Below, piece by piece: positions 17,736 through 26,843 of a DNA stretch of 64,000 bases. The stretch's first letter is position 1; every line of letters begins with the position of its first letter. The position numbers and the translations under genes are program-made. Source of the stretch: Paracoccus wurundjeri (lineage in GTDB: Bacteria > Pseudomonadota > Alphaproteobacteria > Rhodobacterales > Rhodobacteraceae); NCBI RefSeq assembly GCF_030678915.1, contig NZ_JAUUTZ010000009.1, positions 1 through 64,000 of the forward strand. The letters run 5' to 3'. The notes beneath the pieces are model-generated. The model was not told the origin of the DNA and did not search any database. It saw nothing but the letters and a program-made list of their open reading frames with translations.

Positions 17736-18641
17736 TCAGTTGGTGGAATGCGGAAGCTCTGGCAGAAGTTTGGTTTCAAACTTCAACAGCGCGCTTAAAA
17801 GATCCTGCACAGGCGCGCGCATCGGTTCGTGCCGCCGGTGAAAGGCGATGATGGACACATCCGGCAGATCCGGGATGGGGCGCGAAACCAGTCCGCGCAT
17901 GACGTAATCGCGCGCGGTCATCGCGTCCACGATTCCCACGCCTCCGCAGACGCGCACCATGCTGCAGACATTCGCGCAGAACGGAACCACGCAGGCCGGA
18001 TCATAGGACAGGCCCTGAGCGACAAAGGCGTTGCGGATACTGTTCCCCATCGGCGACCAGTCCGGACTATAGCAAACCAGCGGGTTGGCGGCGATCACGG
18101 CGCAGGTCAGTTCGGGCTCGCGGGCAAGAGGGTGATCTTCCGGCAGCAGGGCGACCAGAGGGATCTTGCCAAGCGCGTGAGCCTGAAATTCCGCTTTGGG
18201 CGGCAATGCCATTTGCAGGCCGATATCGGCTTCGCCGCTGCGCAGATCGTCCTCGGGCGAATGAACCCGCATGATGATGCGCTTCTTCCAGTCCCGGTAT
18301 CCGGCGCGAATGAGAACCGCGCCAAGAAAACTTTCGACAAGCGCCGGCGTGGCCGATATAGCGACCGGCTTTTCCGCAAGATCGCGCAGGGTCGGCAGTC
18401 TCGAACGGATCGTCGCATGGGTGTTGAAAATTGGCACGGCCATCGCGAAAAGCTCGTTTGCTTCATGCGTTGGTTCCAACCGGTTGCCGGTCCGGTGAAA
18501 CAGCGACATGCCAAGCCTGCCTTCCAGCCGTTTCAACTGCCCGCTGACGGCCGGCTGCGATATGCCCAGCAGCCGCGCGGTTTCGGTCGTGGTTCCCACC
18601 CGCATCAGGGTTCCGAAAAGTTCAAGCTCGCGCAGGTTCAC
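17736..18641 (-). CDS. LysR-family regulator of the peptide operon
   Basis: This 301-residue LysR regulator has its HTH at residues about 1-60 (NLRELELFGTLMRVGTTTETARLLGISQPAVSGQLKRLE, read in pieces) and a periplasmic-binding-like effector domain after residue 90. GTG 18641 is chosen because NLRELELF is the usual N-terminus and AAGG lies about 11 bases upstream; the open frame extends further but has no such start. It is divergent from the dipeptide-transporter operon and most likely controls it. Confidence 0.9.
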   Translation of the reverse strand: MNLRELELFGTLMRVGTTTETARLLGISQPAVSGQLKRLEGRLGMSLFHRTGNRLEPTHEANELFAMAVPIFNTHATIRSRLPTLRDLAEKPVAISATPALVESFLGAVLIRAGYRDWKKRIIMRVHSPEDDLRSGEADIGLQMALPPKAEFQAHALGKIPLVALLPEDHPLAREPELTCAVIAANPLVCYSPDWSPMGNSIRNAFVAQGLSYDPACVVPFCANVCSMVRVCGGVGIVDAMTARDYVMRGLVSRPIPDLPDVSIIAFHRRHEPMRAPVQDLLSALLKFETKLLPELPHSTN

Positions 18642-18700
18642 TATTACTGACCTTATGCTGGACCGCTTATTTATTATTATTCTGCATGGGCTGACCTGTC

Positions 18701-18710
18701 TATGATCATA
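18701..18710. promoter_or_regulatory. Short perfect palindrome in divergent promoter gap
   Basis: TATGATCATA is a perfect 10-base palindrome in the 148-base gap between the LysR gene and the peptide-binding protein gene. A TTATTATTATT stretch lies next to it. It could be the core of the LysR site, though 10 bases alone is weak evidence. Confidence 0.35.
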
Positions 18711-18789
18711 TCCGCAAACCCAAGGCCAACGCGCAATCTTGTCGAACGAAATCAGGAAGCGCCCAACGACAGGTGTAGGAGTAATCTTC

Positions 18790-20298
18790 ATGATCCCCGG
18801 ACTTAATCTGAAAGCTCTGCTGCTTGCTTCAGCCGTCGCACTGACCGGCCTGCCAGCGGCGGCGGAAACGCTTCGCGTTGCAATGGGGTTCGACCCGCTG
18901 AGCCTTGATCCGATCGCGACCAGCGATAATGGTTCTATCTGGACACAGCTTCTTATCTTTGACACCCTGGTGCGCCCCGACAAGACCGGAGAGGGGCTTG
19001 AACCGGGCCTTGCCGAAAGCTGGACCGTCTCTGAAGACGGGTTGACGCTGACCTTCAATCTGCGCGAGGCGAAATTCTCGGATGGCACGCCGGTCACTGC
19101 GGAAGATGTGCAATTCTCGATCGAACGCGCCGCATCCGAGGAATCGGGCTGGGCACGGTTCTATCGCCCGATCACCAGCTTCGAGATCGTGAACGACCGC
19201 CAGATCGTGATGACACTTGCCGAACCTTTCACCCCGGCCTTCAACAATCTTGCGCTGTTCGCCGCCGCGATCCTGCCCAAGGCGCAGGTCGAGGAAAAGG
19301 GCGACGCCTTTTTCGATGCGCCGGTCGGTGCGGGCCCCTTCATGCTGAAGAACTGGGCGCGCGGTTCGCGGATCGAACTGGAGAAAAACCCGAATTACTG
19401 GCAGGAGGGCAAGCCCTATGTCGATGACGCGGTTCTCGAGATCGTCACGGAGCCCTCGGCGCGGGTGATCAAGCTGGAAGCCGGAGAGGTGGATGTGGCG
19501 CTTGACCCGCCATTGAACCAGCTTGAGGATCTTGATGGCAAAGATGGCATCTCCACCGGCCAGATCATTCCCTACCGCGCCGATTTCGTCCAGCTCAACA
19601 CCACCCGGGAACCCTTTGACGATGAGCGGGTCAGGAAAGCCCTGAATATGGCGATCGACAAGGATGCACTGGTTCAGGGCGTGCTTTACGGCGCGGGCGA
19701 ACCCGCCGCCGCCGCCATGCCGGTCATGGCCTATGCCGATCCGGAACTGGCGCCATATCCCTATGACCCCGCCGCGGCCAAGGAATTGCTGGCCGAAGCC
19801 GGTTATGCCGACGGTTTCGAGGCGCAGCTTCTGGTCGATTCGGGCGCCGCGACCAGCCGCAACGCGGCGATTACGTTACAGGCGATGCTTCAGCAAGTGG
19901 GCGTCAGGGTCGAGGTGCAGATGCTTGAGGGCGGAACCCAGTGGGAAACCACCAAGTCCGGCAATTATGACATGTCGGTATCCTATGCGACCTCGGACAC
20001 GATCGATCCCGATCAGATCATCGGCTTCGTCGGTGTGAACCCCGAACGGGCGAATGCCTATCACACCGAATGGAAAAGCGAGCGCCTGAACGAACTCTAC
20101 GAGGAAGAGCGCAAGACGCCGGATGGCGACGAGCGTGGCGGGATGTTCAGGGAAATGGTCCAGATCCTGCATGACGAAGCACCCTATATCTTCCTGTATC
20201 ATCCGGCTTCTGCATGGGCGGCGCAGGATTACGTCAAGGATTTCGAGATCCTGCCGACATCGAATTTCCGCCTTGAAGAGGTGAAGATCGAGAAGTGA
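18790..20298 (+). CDS. ABC transporter peptide-binding protein (family 5)
   Basis: This 502-residue periplasmic binding protein of the OppA/DppA family has a signal peptide to about residue 25 (LTGLPAAAE). Family features include PLSLDPIATSDN, GLAESWTVSEDGLTLTFNLR and VRKALNMAIDKDALVQGVLYG. GTAGGAG before ATG 18790 sets the start. It is the first gene of a complete dipeptide-type operon and is separated from the permeases by a strong hairpin. Confidence 0.93.
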   Translation: MIPGLNLKALLLASAVALTGLPAAAETLRVAMGFDPLSLDPIATSDNGSIWTQLLIFDTLVRPDKTGEGLEPGLAESWTVSEDGLTLTFNLREAKFSDGTPVTAEDVQFSIERAASEESGWARFYRPITSFEIVNDRQIVMTLAEPFTPAFNNLALFAAAILPKAQVEEKGDAFFDAPVGAGPFMLKNWARGSRIELEKNPNYWQEGKPYVDDAVLEIVTEPSARVIKLEAGEVDVALDPPLNQLEDLDGKDGISTGQIIPYRADFVQLNTTREPFDDERVRKALNMAIDKDALVQGVLYGAGEPAAAAMPVMAYADPELAPYPYDPAAAKELLAEAGYADGFEAQLLVDSGAATSRNAAITLQAMLQQVGVRVEVQMLEGGTQWETTKSGNYDMSVSYATSDTIDPDQIIGFVGVNPERANAYHTEWKSERLNELYEEERKTPDGDERGGMFREMVQILHDEAPYIFLYHPASAWAAQDYVKDFEILPTSNFRLEEVKIEK

Positions 20299-20303
20299 TG
20301 AAC

Positions 20304-20326
20304 GGGTCCCTGCCTTACAGGGACCC
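20304..20326 (+). terminator. Hairpin between binding protein and permease genes
   Basis: GGGTCCCTG (20304-20312) and CAGGGACCC (20318-20326) pair perfectly around a 5-base loop, directly after the binding-protein stop. There is no T-run. Such hairpins commonly stabilise the binding-protein message or partly stop transcription, giving more binding protein than permease. Confidence 0.7.
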
Positions 20327-20383
20327 AACCTCGCCATCGCAATGCAATCGGCCCATTCGCGGCCAGTAGCCTGACGAGAGCCC

Positions 20384-21319
20384 ATGTTCCTCGCCATTCT
20401 AAAACGCCTGCTGATGCTGATCCCGGTCCTGATCGGGATCACGCTGATCAGCTTCCTGTTATTGCAAATCATGCCCGGAGATCCGGCATCGCGGGCGATG
20501 GGTTCGCGCGCCAGTGCGGAAGACCTGCAGGCGATGCGCGAGCTATGGGGTCTGGATAAGCCGATCTGGGTGCAATATTTCTACTTCCTGCGCGATTGCG
20601 TGACCGGCAGCTTCGGCGTCTCGATTTTCCACAAGCAGCCGATTATCACCCTTGTTGCCGACAGATTGCCATATACTTTGGCGATCGTCCTTTATTCGAC
20701 GGTAATCGCCCTTGTGATCGCCTTGCCATTCGCGATCCTGGCCGCGGCCAATCGCGGGCGCTTTCTGGACGTGGCGATCCGGCAGATTTTTGTCGTCCTG
20801 ATCGCGCTGCCGCCTTTCTGGCTTTGCTATGTGCTGATCCTGTGGCTGGCGCTTAACCTGGGAATGTTCCCGACCGGCGGCGTGGGCACGGGGTTCTTCG
20901 AAAATCTCTATCGTCTGTTCCTGCCCTCGCTGGTGGTCGGGCTGTCGACCGCCGCGCTTATCCAGCAAAGCCTGCGCGCCGCCCTGATCGACGCGATGAA
21001 GGCGGATTACGTCGACACCGCCCGGGCCAAGGGGCTGCGGGGATACGAGGTGTTCTTGCGGCATATTCTGCCGAACAGCCTGATTTCCACGATTTCGATC
21101 ATCGGCGTCCGGGTAAGCTGGATCATCGGCGGCACCGTCGTCGTCGAAAAGATATTCTCGGTTCCGGGCCTTGGCAGTCTGCTGATCGACTCTATCGTTT
21201 CGCGCGATCTGCCGGTTATCCGGGGGCTGACGGTGTTCTTCGCCATCCTGGTGGTGACCGTGAACCTGATTGCCGATATCTGCTATGCGCTGGCCGATCC
21301 GCGCATCCGGCTGGAGTGA
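20384..21319 (+). CDS. Peptide ABC permease, DppB-type
   Basis: This 311-residue inner-membrane permease has about six membrane segments. The N-terminus LLMLIPVLIGITLISFLLLQ followed by MPGDPA is classical for DppB/OppB. The EAA loop is seen in DYVDTARAKGLRGYEVFLRH. ATG 20384 starts it, and the stop directly abuts the next permease ATG. Confidence 0.94.
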   Translation: MFLAILKRLLMLIPVLIGITLISFLLLQIMPGDPASRAMGSRASAEDLQAMRELWGLDKPIWVQYFYFLRDCVTGSFGVSIFHKQPIITLVADRLPYTLAIVLYSTVIALVIALPFAILAAANRGRFLDVAIRQIFVVLIALPPFWLCYVLILWLALNLGMFPTGGVGTGFFENLYRLFLPSLVVGLSTAALIQQSLRAALIDAMKADYVDTARAKGLRGYEVFLRHILPNSLISTISIIGVRVSWIIGGTVVVEKIFSVPGLGSLLIDSIVSRDLPVIRGLTVFFAILVVTVNLIADICYALADPRIRLE

Positions 21320-22144
21320 ATGATGCGCGTGCTGCGAAACCTTCTGCGCACGGTGTCGGGTTCCGTCGGGCTGATCATGCTGATCATCACGATCGCCTCG
21401 ACCGTGCTGACACCCTTTCTGTCGCCCTATGATCCCTTTGCGCTGGATTTCGCGAATGCGATGCAGCCACCCTCGGCCGCGCATTGGTTCGGCACCGACA
21501 ATTTCGGACGGGACATTTTCACCCGGGTCATGGCGGGCGCGGTCTATGATATGCGGCTGGCCCTGATCTGTGTTTTCGGGCCCATGGCCATCGGCGTGTT
21601 GATCGGCCTTGTCGCCGGCTATCTGGGCGGCAGGATCGACGCGGCGCTTATGCGACTGACGGATATCGTCTGGGCGTTTCCGTTCTATGTGCTGGTGCTG
21701 GCCATTGTCGGTGTGCTGGGGCCAAGCGAGACGAATCTGTATATCGCCTTCTTCCTCGTGAACTGGATCGGCTATGCGCGGATCATCCGCGGCGAGACAT
21801 TGCTGATCTCGCGGCTGGAATTCATCGAGGCGACCCGCGTTCTGCGATTTGGCAAGCTGCGGGTGACATTGCGGCATATCCTGCCGAACGCGATCACGCC
21901 GGCGCTGGTCTATTCGATGTCGGATGTGGTGCTGACCGTTCAGGCCGTCGCCGCCATGTCCTTTTTCGGCCTTGGGGTGCAGCCGCCTGCGCCGGAATGG
22001 GGGCTGCTGATTGTCGAAAGCATCGACTATATGCGCGACGCTCCGTGGATGACTGTGTTTCCCGGACTAGCCATTGTCTGGATCGGGATCGCCTTCGCTC
22101 TTCTGGGCGAGGGGCTCTCGACTGCTCTGAAGCCAAAGGGATAA
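21320..22144 (+). CDS. Peptide ABC permease, DppC-type
   Basis: This 274-residue second permease has PFLSPYDPFALD followed by HWFGTDNFGRDIFTRVM, the DppC/OppC hallmark. The EAA loop region is FIEATRVLRFGKLRVTLRHI. Two adjacent ATGs (21320, 21323) are possible. It pairs with the DppB-type protein to form the translocation channel. Confidence 0.94.
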   Translation: MMRVLRNLLRTVSGSVGLIMLIITIASTVLTPFLSPYDPFALDFANAMQPPSAAHWFGTDNFGRDIFTRVMAGAVYDMRLALICVFGPMAIGVLIGLVAGYLGGRIDAALMRLTDIVWAFPFYVLVLAIVGVLGPSETNLYIAFFLVNWIGYARIIRGETLLISRLEFIEATRVLRFGKLRVTLRHILPNAITPALVYSMSDVVLTVQAVAAMSFFGLGVQPPAPEWGLLIVESIDYMRDAPWMTVFPGLAIVWIGIAFALLGEGLSTALKPKG

Positions 22145-22147
22145 GCA

Positions 22148-23143
22148 ATGAGCCTGCTGAGTATCCATGATCTGGTTGCAGAATTCGACAGCCCTTCGGG
22201 CATTGCCCGCGCTGTGGATGGCGTCAGCTTCGACGTCCAGCCCGGCGAGATTTTCGGCATCGTAGGCGAATCCGGTTGCGGAAAATCCGCCACCTGTCGC
22301 GCGATCCTGCGGTTGTTCGGCGGCGCGCCGGCCCGGATCGCTGGTGGGCGGATCCTGCTGGATGGGGTGGGCGATCTGGCGGCGCTTCATGAGCGACAGC
22401 TTGCACAGGTCAGGGGGAGGGACGTCGCCTTCATCTTCCAGGATCCGCTGACTGCCCTGAATCCGACAATGAAGATCGGCAGGCAGATCACCGAGGTCAT
22501 TCGTCGCCACCAGAACATCACCCGCGCCAAGGCCCGCGCGGCGGCGCTGCAATTGCTGAGGGATGTGCATATCACCTCGCCCGAACGACGGCTGGACTCC
22601 TATCCGCATGAATTGTCGGGCGGGCTGCGACAGCGCGTGGTCATCGCAATGGCGCTGGCCTTGCGGCCACGGCTGATCATCGCGGATGAACCGACCACGG
22701 CTTTGGATGTCACCGTTCAGGACCAGATCCTGCGGCTGCTGAAAGAGCGCCGCGACAGGTTGGGGACCTCGATCATCCTGATCACCCATGATCTGGGCGT
22801 CGTCTCTCAGATCTGCGACCGGATGGCGGTCATGTATGCGGGGCGCGTCGTTGAAACCGGCCCGGTGCGCGAGGTGCTGGATTCCCCGTCCCATCCCTAT
22901 ACGCAGGCCCTGCTTGCTGCCTTGCCCGGACAGGTCGGTCGCGAACAGGCCCTGACCCCGATCGAGGGCGCGCCGCCAAGCCTGATCTCGCCCCCGCCCG
23001 GTTGCCGCTTTGCGCCGCGCTGCAAGCTTGCGCAGCCGGACTGCGCGATTGGTCCGCCGCCACCGCTGCATGCGCGCGATGGTGTGTCTAGCGGGCATGT
23101 GGATGCCTGCATTCTGAACGAGGTCGCCCATGGCGCAGCTTGA
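22148..23143 (+). CDS. Peptide ABC ATPase, DppD-type
   Basis: This 331-residue ATPase has Walker A GESGCGKSATCR, signature LSGGLRQR, Walker B LIIADEPTTALDV and switch His in LITHDLG. The C-terminal oligopeptide-transporter extension has the Cys pattern PGCRFAPRCKLAQPDC, which can hold an Fe-S cluster in relatives. The 3' end overlaps the next ATPase gene by 14 bases. Confidence 0.94.
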   Translation: MSLLSIHDLVAEFDSPSGIARAVDGVSFDVQPGEIFGIVGESGCGKSATCRAILRLFGGAPARIAGGRILLDGVGDLAALHERQLAQVRGRDVAFIFQDPLTALNPTMKIGRQITEVIRRHQNITRAKARAAALQLLRDVHITSPERRLDSYPHELSGGLRQRVVIAMALALRPRLIIADEPTTALDVTVQDQILRLLKERRDRLGTSIILITHDLGVVSQICDRMAVMYAGRVVETGPVREVLDSPSHPYTQALLAALPGQVGREQALTPIEGAPPSLISPPPGCRFAPRCKLAQPDCAIGPPPPLHARDGVSSGHVDACILNEVAHGAA

Positions 23144-24092
23144 TTTCCAAAGGGTCGAGCGCCGGTTTCCGGTCAAGCGCGGATTGCTTGACATCGTGGC
23201 GCGGCGGGACAGGATCTATCTGCACGCCGTGCGCGGCGTTGATCTGCGGGTCAGCCCGGGGGATATTCTTGGCATCGTCGGTGAAAGCGGTTGCGGCAAA
23301 AGCACGCTGGCCCGCATCGGCGTCGGGCTTCAGCAAAGCGATGGCGGACAGGTCGTTTTCGACGGCAGGCCCCTTGCCGGCCCCGATCCGGCAGGCAGGC
23401 TTCAGATGGTGTTTCAGGATCCCTATTCCTCGCTGAACCCGCGCATGACCATCGGAGCGCAGCTAGAAGAGGTCGTCGCCCATTACTTCCCGAAACTGCC
23501 CCGTGCCAGGCGGGCAGCGCGGGTTGCCGAGATTCTTGCAGAAGTCAGTCTTGATCCTGAAACCGCCCTGAAATTCCCGCATGCCTTGTCGGGCGGGCAG
23601 CGGCAGCGCGTTTCGATTGCCCGCGCCCTGTGTCCGGATCCTGAAATCCTTGTGGCGGATGAACCCGTCTCGGCGCTTGATGCCTCGGTTCAGGCGCAGA
23701 TCATCAATCTGCTGAAACGGCTGAACCGCGAGAAGGGGCTGACGATTATCTTCATCTCGCATGACATGAACGTGGTTCGCTATCTCTGCGACCGGGTTGC
23801 TGTCATGTATCTGGGCGAAATCGTGGAATTGCAGGACAGTCAGGATTTGTTCGGCGATCCCCGCCATCCCTATACAAGGGCGTTGATCGCGGCCGTGCCG
23901 GATGTGCGGCATGCGCAATCGCTGGCCGAGCCCATCACCGGCGAAATCCCCGATCCGTTCGCTATCCCGCGCGGCTGCCGTTTCGCCACCCGCTGCCCGT
24001 TTGCCGAGACCGCCTGTCAAAATCCGCAGGAGATGCTTCCGCTTGGCCGGGCGGGGGGCGTTCGCTGCTGGAAGGCCATCCCCTCCGATTAA
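23130..24092 (+). CDS. Peptide ABC ATPase, DppF-type
   Basis: This 320-residue second ATPase shows Walker A GESGCGKSTLAR, signature LSGGQRQR, Walker B ILVADEPVSALDAS and a C-terminal RGCRFATRCPFAETAC motif like its partner. The start ATG 23130 lies inside the end of the DppD-type gene, showing translational coupling. It completes the five-gene importer. Confidence 0.94.
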   Translation: MAQLDFQRVERRFPVKRGLLDIVARRDRIYLHAVRGVDLRVSPGDILGIVGESGCGKSTLARIGVGLQQSDGGQVVFDGRPLAGPDPAGRLQMVFQDPYSSLNPRMTIGAQLEEVVAHYFPKLPRARRAARVAEILAEVSLDPETALKFPHALSGGQRQRVSIARALCPDPEILVADEPVSALDASVQAQIINLLKRLNREKGLTIIFISHDMNVVRYLCDRVAVMYLGEIVELQDSQDLFGDPRHPYTRALIAAVPDVRHAQSLAEPITGEIPDPFAIPRGCRFATRCPFAETACQNPQEMLPLGRAGGVRCWKAIPSD

Positions 24093-24105
24093 CGTCACTC
24101 CCCTC

Positions 24106-25050
24106 ATGAAAGTCACCAAGATGCTCTTCAGAACCGACCCGGACTGGTCCGGACGCTGTGAACCCATCGCGGCGGAACTGGTCGACCGTTTTGCCGAAAA
24201 GGGGCTGCGTCCCGACAATTTCGGCTTCGTGGCGCTGCGCGAGAATGGCGCGGGCCAGATGCCCGACGGTTTCGCCTATCGCGGAGACTGGCGCTGCTAT
24301 CCGTGCAGTCTGGTGAAGGTGTTCCATCTGATTCACGTCCTGCACGCGATCGATGCGGGCCGGGTCGAAGATCATGACGAGTTGTCCCGCGCCATGCGTG
24401 ACATGATCCTGTGGTCGTCGAATACCGGCACCAATTACGTGATCGACATGCTGACCGGAACGACCGGCGATACGATGCTGTCCGGCGCGGATTTCGATGA
24501 CTGGCGCAACCGGCGCGATGAGCTGAACCGCTTTTTCACAACCGCCGGCTGGCCGGAATTCGCGCCCGATTTCGTGCGATGCAATATCACCCAGAAGCTG
24601 ATGGACGACATCCGCTATGGGCGCGAGGCGCAATATGCAGGCCCGTCAGGCCAGAACCTGAACGCCCTGACCCCGATTGCCGCCGCGCGCATCTTTTTTG
24701 AAATCTTCGCCGGTGACGTGCCCTTGTCCGCCGCTGCCCGCGGGCGGGCGCAGAATATCCTGCTGCGCGACCGCAGCAGCGCCGAGGCGGAACTTCCCCA
24801 TTTTCAGGTCAAGACCTATCTTGGCGGCGGCACCCCTGCCGAGGCCACCCTGTGGAGCAAGGCAGGAAAGAACAGCTGGACTGGCGACGATATGGCCTCT
24901 TATTACAAGCACGATCTGATCAGGATCGCCCTGCCGGGCAAGGCGCCGGTCATTCTGTGCCTGATGACTCAGGGCAAGGGTATTTGCGAAGACCATCCAA
25001 CGGTTTTCCCCGAGATCGGAAAACTCTTTTGCGACAGGCTTTTGGGGTAG
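24106..25050 (+). CDS. Cytoplasmic serine hydrolase, beta-lactamase fold
   Basis: This 314-residue protein with no signal peptide has class-A-type motifs: SxxK as CSLVK (Ser 68, Lys 71), SxN as WSSNTGTNYVID (Ser 104, Asn 106), and KAG in SKAGKNSW where KTG is usual. The spacing between SxxK and SxN is shorter than in TEM-like enzymes. It lies 13 bases after the last transporter gene, so it is probably co-transcribed and acts on the imported compound in the cytosol. Likely an amide, ester or peptide hydrolase rather than a resistance enzyme. ATG 24106 is preferred; ATG 24121 is possible. Confidence 0.85.
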   Translation: MKVTKMLFRTDPDWSGRCEPIAAELVDRFAEKGLRPDNFGFVALRENGAGQMPDGFAYRGDWRCYPCSLVKVFHLIHVLHAIDAGRVEDHDELSRAMRDMILWSSNTGTNYVIDMLTGTTGDTMLSGADFDDWRNRRDELNRFFTTAGWPEFAPDFVRCNITQKLMDDIRYGREAQYAGPSGQNLNALTPIAAARIFFEIFAGDVPLSAAARGRAQNILLRDRSSAEAELPHFQVKTYLGGGTPAEATLWSKAGKNSWTGDDMASYYKHDLIRIALPGKAPVILCLMTQGKGICEDHPTVFPEIGKLFCDRLLG

Positions 25051-25058
25051 AGCGGATT

Positions 25059-25079
25059 GCCCCCGCGATGGCCGGGGGC
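25059..25079 (+). terminator. Terminator-like hairpin after serine hydrolase
   Basis: GCCCCCG (25059-25065) pairs with CGGGGGC (25073-25079) around a 7-base loop, eight bases past the hydrolase stop. It probably ends the peptide operon. The G-run arm continues into the flank of repeat copy 2. Confidence 0.6.
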
Positions 25080-25131
25080 GCTGCCCGTCGCCGGCTGGTC
25101 TCTTGAAGCAATGGCGCGACCCGCCGGCCAC

Positions 25132-25158
25132 CCCCGAGGTATTTGGACAAAGAAGAAG
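25132..25158 (+). repeat. Intergenic 3'-end repeat, copy 2
   Basis: Identical to copy 1 over 27 bases. It is oriented with the serine hydrolase gene and begins 82 bases after its stop. The left flank has GGGGGCGCTGCCC, a small hairpin also present before copy 4. Confidence 0.85.
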
Positions 25159-25395
25159 CAGCGGGCGCGGGTTTGATGAAGGGCAAAATGCTCTCAAACC
25201 AGAGCTGGTCACAGGGATCGGGTGTAATGGAATACAGGGCATGTCGGCATCTGCCATAAGGAATGGCCTTGCCTTTGGCAGCGCGAATGCCGTGTCATCA
25301 TGCCGGTGATCCGTAAGAGGCCGTGAAAAGGCGTTGATCGTCAGGCCGATATCGGTTGTCATCAAGGCAGTGATACGCTTGGCAAGGACCGCCTC

Positions 25396-26643
25396 ATGTC
25401 TGTATTTCCCGATCTCGCTGCAATCGAGGCTATGGATGCCGCCGATCCGTTGCGCCCCATGCGCGCGCGTTTCGTGCTGCCGCGGGGCGTCATCTATCTT
25501 GACGGCAATTCCCTTGGGGCCGCCTCGGCCGCCGCTTTCGCAGAATTGCAGAAAGCGGCGACAGAGGAATGGGGGCAGGAGCTTATCCGCAGCTGGAATA
25601 CCGCGGGCTGGTTCGACATGCCGCTTGATCTTGGGGATCGCGTCGGGCGTCTTATCGGCGCTGCCGCCGGTCAGACGGTTGTCTGCGACACGACCTCGAT
25701 CAATATCTACAAGCTGCTGCATGCCGCGCTTGCCCTGCGGCCGGATCGGTCGGTGATCGTCTCTGAAGGCGGCAGCTTTCCAACCGATATCTATATGGCA
25801 GAGGGCGTGGTTTCGACGCGCGAAGATGCCTCGCTGCGCCTTGAAGGCGTGGATGCGTCAGATATCGAAGATCTGATCGACGACGATGTTGCGGTGGTTC
25901 TGGTCAACCATGTCAACTACAAGACCGGTGAGCTGCGCGACATGGCGAAGCTGACGCGGATGGCCCACGCGAATGGCGCGCTAATCATCTGGGATCTCTG
26001 TCACAGCGCGGGGGCGCTGCCGGTCGGGCTTGACGGCGCGAATGTCGATTTCGCCGTCGGCTGCACCTATAAATATCTGAATGGCGGCCCCGGCGCGCCT
26101 GCTTTCATCTATGCCGCCGCACGACATCACGGTGACATTCGCCAGCCGCTCAGCGGGTGGTGGGGCCATGCCCGGCCCTTCGCTTTCGAACAGCGCTATG
26201 CTGCGGGCGAAGGAATCCGGCGCTTTCTGTGCGGCACGCAACCGATCCTTTCGCTTCGCGCGTTGAAAGGTGCGCTGGATATCTGGGACGAGGTCGACAT
26301 GACCGCGCTGCGGGAAAAAAGCCTGCGCCTCACCGATCTTTTCATCGCGCTTGTCGAAGGAAAATGCGCGGGTCACGGGCTGGAACTTGAGAGTCCGCGC
26401 GATGGCGTCAGGCGCGGCAGTCAGGTTTCGTTCGGCCATCCGAATGCCTATGAGATCATGCAGGCATTGATCGCGCGGGGCGTCATCGGCGATTTCCGCG
26501 CGCCCTCGACCATGCGCTTTGGCTTCACGCCGCTTTATACCAGCTATGCCGATCTGTGGCATGCGGTCGACATTCTTGAAGACATTCTGCGCGGCGGCGA
26601 ATGGCGGGATGCGCGTTTCGGCATTCGTGCCGCTGTGACCTGA
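25396..26643 (+). CDS. kynU: Kynureninase
   Basis: This 415-residue PLP enzyme splits kynurenine to anthranilate and alanine. It shows the family's YLDGNSLGA near residue 34, the ring-stacking region GWFDMPLDLGD, the PLP Asp in IIWDLCHSAGALPV (Asp 200) and the Schiff-base lysine in GCTYKYLNGGPGAPAF (Lys 226). The length matches known kynureninases. No other tryptophan-degradation gene is next to it; an AEC permease follows 200 bases on. Confidence 0.93.
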   Translation: MSVFPDLAAIEAMDAADPLRPMRARFVLPRGVIYLDGNSLGAASAAAFAELQKAATEEWGQELIRSWNTAGWFDMPLDLGDRVGRLIGAAAGQTVVCDTTSINIYKLLHAALALRPDRSVIVSEGGSFPTDIYMAEGVVSTREDASLRLEGVDASDIEDLIDDDVAVVLVNHVNYKTGELRDMAKLTRMAHANGALIIWDLCHSAGALPVGLDGANVDFAVGCTYKYLNGGPGAPAFIYAAARHHGDIRQPLSGWWGHARPFAFEQRYAAGEGIRRFLCGTQPILSLRALKGALDIWDEVDMTALREKSLRLTDLFIALVEGKCAGHGLELESPRDGVRRGSQVSFGHPNAYEIMQALIARGVIGDFRAPSTMRFGFTPLYTSYADLWHAVDILEDILRGGEWRDARFGIRAAVT

Positions 26644-26843
26644 TCTTGTGGCGGCGGGCGTCCATTGCCCGAAGGCCGCGATCCCTGTAAAAACGCCGGG
26701 GGTCGTTCGTCATTGCCCGTGCCACACCATCTGATTTCCTGCATGAAGGCCGGGCTTCGCCAGAGGGTGCCAGCCAAGATGGATTGTCCTGACCGGGGCG
26801 GCTACGTAGAAGGCATCCGTTTTTTCCAGAAGGCCGCCATTTC

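Larger units (their letters stand above)
25051..25395. other. Non-coding gap before kynureninase
   Basis: These 345 bases hold the operon-end hairpin (25059-25079) and the intergenic repeat copy 2 (25132-25158). The following 200 bases show open frames on both strands, but none has a start, ribosome site or recognisable family. A promoter for kynU must lie near the right end; no clear -35/-10 pair is seen. Confidence 0.5.

Noticed and set aside
20543..21877. Minus-strand open frame of 444 codons opposite the DppBC-type permeases
   Set aside because: Antisense to two clear permeases; Gln/Asp/His-rich with no motif.
25160..25395. Open frames on both strands before kynU, possible gene remnant
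   Set aside because: Some stretches look protein-like, but I could not match either strand to a family.
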